A stretch of 22,621 bases of DNA. It comes from a virus. A model generated the notes under the pieces. It was given only the letters and a program-made list of their open reading frames with translations. It was not told where the DNA came from and ran no database searches. The stretch is taken from positions 1 through 22,621 of the IMG/VR virus record IMGVR_UViG_3300046616_000326, one strand, 5' to 3'. How positions within the stretch are numbered: the first letter of the stretch is position 1; each line of letters begins with the position of its first letter. Below, in pieces: positions 19,505-22,621 of this stretch. The position numbers were made by a program, and so were the translations under genes.

Positions 19505-20263
19505 TTATTGTTTTCCAGTGAGCGAGAGCGCCAGTTCAGAGAGGCAGGCAAGAACGAGAAATCGCGCGGGCGACAGTGGATCGCCCGCCTCCTTTGGCAA
19601 AACGATAATGCCCTCGTCATCGAACCACACGCGGAAAAACTGCATGGCTTGCGCCTGCGCCTCGCGATACTTGTCGAACAGTTCCGAGGTGACGGAGCCG
19701 GGCAGCGCGCGAATCACGCTCATGCGCGTGCGCAGCCAGTCGAGGTATTCCGTCGGATTTGCGACCGGGTCGGGCGACTCCTCGCCGGGGCGCTTCAATT
19801 GGGCCGCGAGCATCCCCATCAGCCAGAAGCTGTGGCCGTTGAGGTCCGTTTCCAGTTGCAGCGTTTCGAGCGCTTCAGCCTGCGCGCCAATCAGCGGATG
19901 CACAATCCACTCGTCGCCGCACGCCGAGAACGTCGGCAAGGCGCTGGCCGGGTCGCGCGACATATCGAGGTAGTCGAGCAGCTTGCCGGACTCTGTAACG
20001 GCGTAATTCGGCCCGTCACTGGCGGTGTGCGTGGTGTAGTGCGCAAGCACGAGCAGGCGTTCCGCGACCGTCCACGCGCGCGGGTCTGCAACGTGTTTGG
20101 GCGAGGGCGCGCGCGCCTCTTTCACGGCGTACTGCAAAAAGGCAGTCAGCGCCTTTTCATGTGCTTTTTCGGGCAGGTAGCACAGCGCGATTTCGTCGCC
20201 GATGCCGAGTTCCTGCAGCGTCACGTCGAGCCGGCGCGTGGCAAGCGGGGCAAACACGATCAT
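19505..20263 (-). CDS. tail-region protein, possible assembly chaperone
   Basis: 252 residues from ATG 20263 (ATGA overlap with the preceding gene). Soluble helical protein; the first third (VTLQELGIGDEIALCYLPEK) recalls T4-type baseplate chaperones that act in tail assembly, and the middle contains an LETDLNGHSFWLMG segment. No catalytic motif seen. It follows a probable baseplate gene and is followed by an overlapping open frame, an arrangement also seen for tail chaperones. Assignment is weak and based on pattern and order. Confidence 0.5.
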   Translation of the reverse strand: MIVFAPLATRRLDVTLQELGIGDEIALCYLPEKAHEKALTAFLQYAVKEARAPSPKHVADPRAWTVAERLLVLAHYTTHTASDGPNYAVTESGKLLDYLDMSRDPASALPTFSACGDEWIVHPLIGAQAEALETLQLETDLNGHSFWLMGMLAAQLKRPGEESPDPVANPTEYLDWLRTRMSVIRALPGSVTSELFDKYREAQAQAMQFFRVWFDDEGIIVLPKEAGDPLSPARFLVLACLSELALSLTGKQ

Positions 20264-21129
20264 GCGTAAATCCTTTGAATGTCTTGGCGGTCGATGGCCG
20301 TCAACGTGGCAAGCGAGAGCGTGACGCTGCTCGAAATCAGCACGCCATTCACGTCGCGCGGTCCGGAGATAGGTTCAGAAATGCTTTCGATAACGAGCGG
20401 TGCCCACGTCATATCGCCGTAACGCATGCCGATAATCTGCGGCACCATCGAGGGAAACAGCGTTTCGATGCCCGGCTCGCTTGCGCCGTTTTTGATCGCG
20501 TTCGCAATCACGCTATCGGGCGCGAGGTATTGCGGCACGGCCCATTGCTTGAGCATCGAGATTGGGTCGCGCACTTCCTTTTGCGGGTCGACGATGGCCC
20601 GAAAATGCGCGGTGAGCGAGAGCTTCACGGGCGGCATGCCCTGAAACACCTGCGTCGAATTGAGCTTCGTGATGCCGGCGCGCCCCTGCGCGGAGGAGAG
20701 CGCAGAACTGGCCGCATCCGTGGCGGCACTGCCGCCGATTTTTTCGCCCACGGCCTGCACGCCCGCATTGAGCGAGCCGGATTGCAGCATCGCCGAGAGC
20801 GTCGGCGCTTTGGACTCCGCGCCCGCGCCTTCAAACGGCGAGTGCCAGTTGAAAGTCATTTCGCTTTGCGCATCCGTAATCGGGCACCAGACCTCGACAC
20901 CGTCGAACACGGTGAAATCAGAGGCGTCCGATACCTTGCGCGTGTCCATGCTCTGCGTCCATCCGCCATCCGCGCCGAGCTTGAGCGGGTAGAACTTCGC
21001 GAGCAGCTTCGGATTGAGGCCGGTCCAGTCCGACGACAGGATGAAACCGCCCGAGGAGAACGGCGAGGCGGGCAGCGCACTGCTAAGCGCAGCGCTGACG
21101 GTGGACGATACGGAATCGAAAAGCGACAT
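20260..21129 (-). CDS. probable tail/baseplate structural protein
   Basis: 289 residues from ATG 21129. An Ser/Ala-rich N-terminus (SVSSTVSAALSSALPA) is followed by beta-rich sequence with FNWHSPFEG, then PPVKLSLTAHFRAIVDPQ and DPISMLKQWAVPQYL, and finally WAPLVIESISEPISGP and LATLTAIDRQDI, features I associate with baseplate or tail-tube-initiator type proteins of myophages. No enzyme motif. It lies downstream of the sheath-like and EF-hand genes in the late operon. The function is a class assignment only. Confidence 0.55.
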   Translation of the reverse strand: MSLFDSVSSTVSAALSSALPASPFSSGGFILSSDWTGLNPKLLAKFYPLKLGADGGWTQSMDTRKVSDASDFTVFDGVEVWCPITDAQSEMTFNWHSPFEGAGAESKAPTLSAMLQSGSLNAGVQAVGEKIGGSAATDAASSALSSAQGRAGITKLNSTQVFQGMPPVKLSLTAHFRAIVDPQKEVRDPISMLKQWAVPQYLAPDSVIANAIKNGASEPGIETLFPSMVPQIIGMRYGDMTWAPLVIESISEPISGPRDVNGVLISSSVTLSLATLTAIDRQDIQRIYA

Positions 21130-21162
21130 AGCGGCGGGCAGGGAAGGGGAGAGGAGCCGATA

Positions 21163-21196
21163 CGACCCCGCGCCCCATGGTGAGGGTGCGGGGTCG
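21163..21196. repeat. 9-bp inverted repeat in the gap between late genes
   Basis: CGACCCCGC (21163-21171) pairs with GCGGGGTCG (21188-21196) around a 16-base loop. No T-run follows in either direction, so it may attenuate transcription, act in RNA processing or be a protein site, but it is not a standard terminator. Confidence 0.5.
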
Positions 21197-21208
21197 GGTG
21201 TGAGCCGC

Positions 21209-21919
21209 TTACAGGCCCGCGCGCTGGCGAATGCGCATCGACTTCATGCGGCGCATCATGGCCGCGGCCGAATGCGACTTGCGAATCATCTTGCGCACCG
21301 CAACCTTCTGCTTGGCGCTCAGACGAACGTGGCCGGAAATCCGCTTGTTGATGCGGATTTTGCGACCGCCGCGCACGACAACCTTCTTTTTATAGACGGC
21401 GTCGAGCACGAGGTTGCCGGCCGAATCGAACACGGATTGCTCCGCGTCCGTATCGAACGCGAATGCGTCGAGGTCGTCGAGCGCCTCGTCGCCTTCGCCC
21501 GCCACGCCCGATTCGGCGAGCAGGTCGCGCACGCGTGCGGCTGCGTCCGCGTCCCAGTCATTCAGCAGCGCATTGCAGTCCTCGTCGGACACGCCCTTGT
21601 CGGCGAGGTAATCCCACATCGCTTCGAGCAGCGCGTCGGCGACGGCTTGCTCCTCGTCGGTGATTTCGCCGTCTTTGTCCGCGTCGATGACGCCGACAAC
21701 CAGCATCATCAGGCGGTCCGCGAGCGATTCGCCGTCGGCGAGGTCATCGCTCGACGTGCCGGCGAATTCCTGCAGGATCGAGGCGGCTTTCATGCGGATA
21801 TCGGCCGAAGCGTAATCCGCCGCTGCGCTGCCCTCGTCGCCTTCGTCGGCCGTGCTGTCGAGCACGACCTTGGCTTTGCGCGTGAGCAGATTGCGCATCA
21901 TCAATTGATGGTCGAGCAT
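21209..21919 (-). CDS. EF-hand-containing late protein
   Basis: 236 residues from ATG 21919 with a perfect AAGGAGG ribosome binding site. Residues 79-90 are an ideal EF-hand calcium loop, DADKDGEITDEE, with acids at loop positions 1, 3, 5 and 12 and Gly at 6. The N-terminal 160 residues are very acidic, while the last 60 are strongly basic (KKKVVVRGGRKIRINKR, RKMIRKS, RRMKSMRIRQR). It stands between the sheath-like and baseplate-type genes, so it is probably a virion or assembly protein that is stabilised by calcium. Family not recognised. Confidence 0.65.
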   Translation of the reverse strand: MLDHQLMMRNLLTRKAKVVLDSTADEGDEGSAAADYASADIRMKAASILQEFAGTSSDDLADGESLADRLMMLVVGVIDADKDGEITDEEQAVADALLEAMWDYLADKGVSDEDCNALLNDWDADAAARVRDLLAESGVAGEGDEALDDLDAFAFDTDAEQSVFDSAGNLVLDAVYKKKVVVRGGRKIRINKRISGHVRLSAKQKVAVRKMIRKSHSAAAMMRRMKSMRIRQRAGL

Positions 21920-21931
21920 GTCGCCTCCTTA

Positions 21932-22621
21932 TTATTGCGACAGGGTTTGTTGGACGAAGATCGCACGCGCGACGCCGTTGTAATGCACGCCGTAGCTCAC
22001 GTCCATACGGTCAGCCTTGCGCTGTGCGTTCGGCGCAACCGTGAATGTCCAGCCCGCGTCGCCGAGGTCCGGGTTGTCCGATGCAACCAGCCAGTTCGTT
22101 GCCCGCATGTTGCTCAACGTGGTTTTCAAGAACGACTTCATCTTGCTGATCGCCACGTCCATCGGCAGTTGCAGCACTTCCTTGCCGTAGCGCACAACCA
22201 TGTCATCGAGCGACGCCGACATTTCCGCGACCGATACCAGCTTGCGGTACGAGGTCGTCACTTGCGCTGCGGTCAAGCAGTCGATGAACACGTACTTGCT
22301 GCCGCCCGTGTAGCGTTCGAGCAGCACCGGGTTGATCTTGGCGCTCGCGAGGTCGCTGCGCTGCACGTCCGAAGGCGTAACCAGTTGCGCGACTCCCGTG
22401 CGGTTGATCGGCCAATCCTTGCCGGAAATCGGATACTGCTTGTTCGCCAAGCCGTAGGCGTTGGTCACCGCGTTGCGCGCGCAGCGCTGGCCGGCTTGGA
22501 AGCCGCCGAGGCCGATGATCGCCTTGCCGCCATTGACCGGGTCCGTCGTCTTGAGCGGTGCCCAGTAGAACGTGACGTAATGCGTGTCGACGTTCAGTTG
22601 CGAGACGAAGGTTAGATCGGA
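21932..22621 (-). CDS. contractile tail sheath-like protein, C-terminal part
   Basis: The frame is open to the right edge; about 229 C-terminal residues are visible. The end of the protein (KSFLKTTLSNMRATNWLV, then ASDNPDLGDAGWTFTVAP, then the strands MDVSYGVHYNGVARAIFVQQ) resembles the conserved C-terminal domain of myophage sheath proteins, which ends in paired beta strands used for subunit meshing. The region before (INPVLLERYTGGSKYVFIDC) also fits a virion protein. If correct, the phage is a myovirus. The N-terminus and the gene start lie outside the window. Confidence 0.52.
   Translation of the reverse strand, partial: SDLTFVSQLNVDTHYVTFYWAPLKTTDPVNGGKAIIGLGGFQAGQRCARNAVTNAYGLANKQYPISGKDWPINRTGVAQLVTPSDVQRSDLASAKINPVLLERYTGGSKYVFIDCLTAAQVTTSYRKLVSVAEMSASLDDMVVRYGKEVLQLPMDVAISKMKSFLKTTLSNMRATNWLVASDNPDLGDAGWTFTVAPNAQRKADRMDVSYGVHYNGVARAIFVQQTLSQ

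Noticed and set aside
11626-21148. KOPS-like words GGGNAGGG, e.g. at 13165, 15784, 17294 and two overlapping at 21136-21148 on the + strand, one on the - strand at 11626, as possible targets of the RdgC-FtsK-gamma protein.
   Set aside because: In DNA this rich in G, several such words per strand are expected by chance; five against one is not a convincing skew without the complete element.
21163-21196. Terminator between the EF-hand gene and the baseplate-type gene.
   Set aside because: The stem is good but no T-run follows on either strand; kept only as an inverted repeat.
21014-22615. Rightward open frame of 533 codons at the right end.
   Set aside because: Antisense to the late genes with clear ribosome binding sites; composition (His/Arg/Val) is that of a reverse-strand shadow.
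1-22621. Integrase, attachment site, tRNA gene or insertion sequence.
   Set aside because: None was recognised on either strand; absence in this window does not exclude them in the rest of the element.

Overview
The window is GC-rich (clearly above 60 % outside a few AT-rich control regions) and looks like part of a phage-plasmid, a temperate tailed phage whose prophage is kept as a plasmid, from a Gram-negative beta-proteobacterium. Burkholderia/Paraburkholderia is my inference from codon and protein style, not a proven assignment. The phage evidence is a CI/Cro-type immunity region, a phage replication and recombination module, a GH19 endolysin/holin/Rz-Rz1 lysis cassette and contractile-tail-type structural genes. 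The plasmid evidence is a Rep_3-type initiator with seven near-identical 17-bp iterons and a ParA partition operon. No integrase, tRNA gene, insertion sequence or CRISPR array was seen.

Layout. (1) Positions 1-5707, leftward: a compact early operon whose genes mostly overlap by four bases (ATGA/GTGA). It runs from a Cro-like HTH protein through small zinc-ribbon proteins, a lambda-O-like replication protein, a winged-helix protein, a DUF1364 protein and a KilAC-like protein to a small membrane protein and a BRO-N antirepressor cut by the window edge. (2) 5708-7074: immunity region, with the divergent Cro promoter, the CI-like repressor (its Gly149 replaces the usual catalytic Ser), a terminator, and a strong rightward promoter covered by three operators. 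(3) 7075-12268, rightward: a 46-aa leader protein, a coiled-coil protein, an ERF annealase, a YqaJ exonuclease, an RdgC protein carrying an FtsK-gamma domain at its C-terminus, then small proteins. (4) 12269-14440: a 600-bp non-coding, repeat-rich candidate centromere, parA and two tandem RHH-type partner genes. (5) 14441-16593: iteron origin, rep gene, GIY-YIG protein. (6) 22621-16541, leftward: late genes, namely sheath-like protein (partial), EF-hand protein, tail/baseplate-type proteins, membrane proteins, holin, endolysin, HNH-like protein and overlapping spanins.

How it may work together. A short palindrome, ATAGA-N4-TCTAT, occurs at nine places with at most one mismatch. The sites lie over the Cro promoter, three in a row over the rightward early promoter, over the promoter of the membrane-protein/antirepressor genes, at the start of a small left-operon gene, after the partition operon, and inside the plasmid origin between the two iteron clusters on a promoter-like sequence. 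The most economical reading is that the phage repressor controls the lytic genes and also touches plasmid replication and partition. The repressor lacks the catalytic serine of self-cleaving repressors, and antirepressor-type genes are themselves under these operators, so induction by antirepressor rather than by self-cleavage is the working hypothesis.
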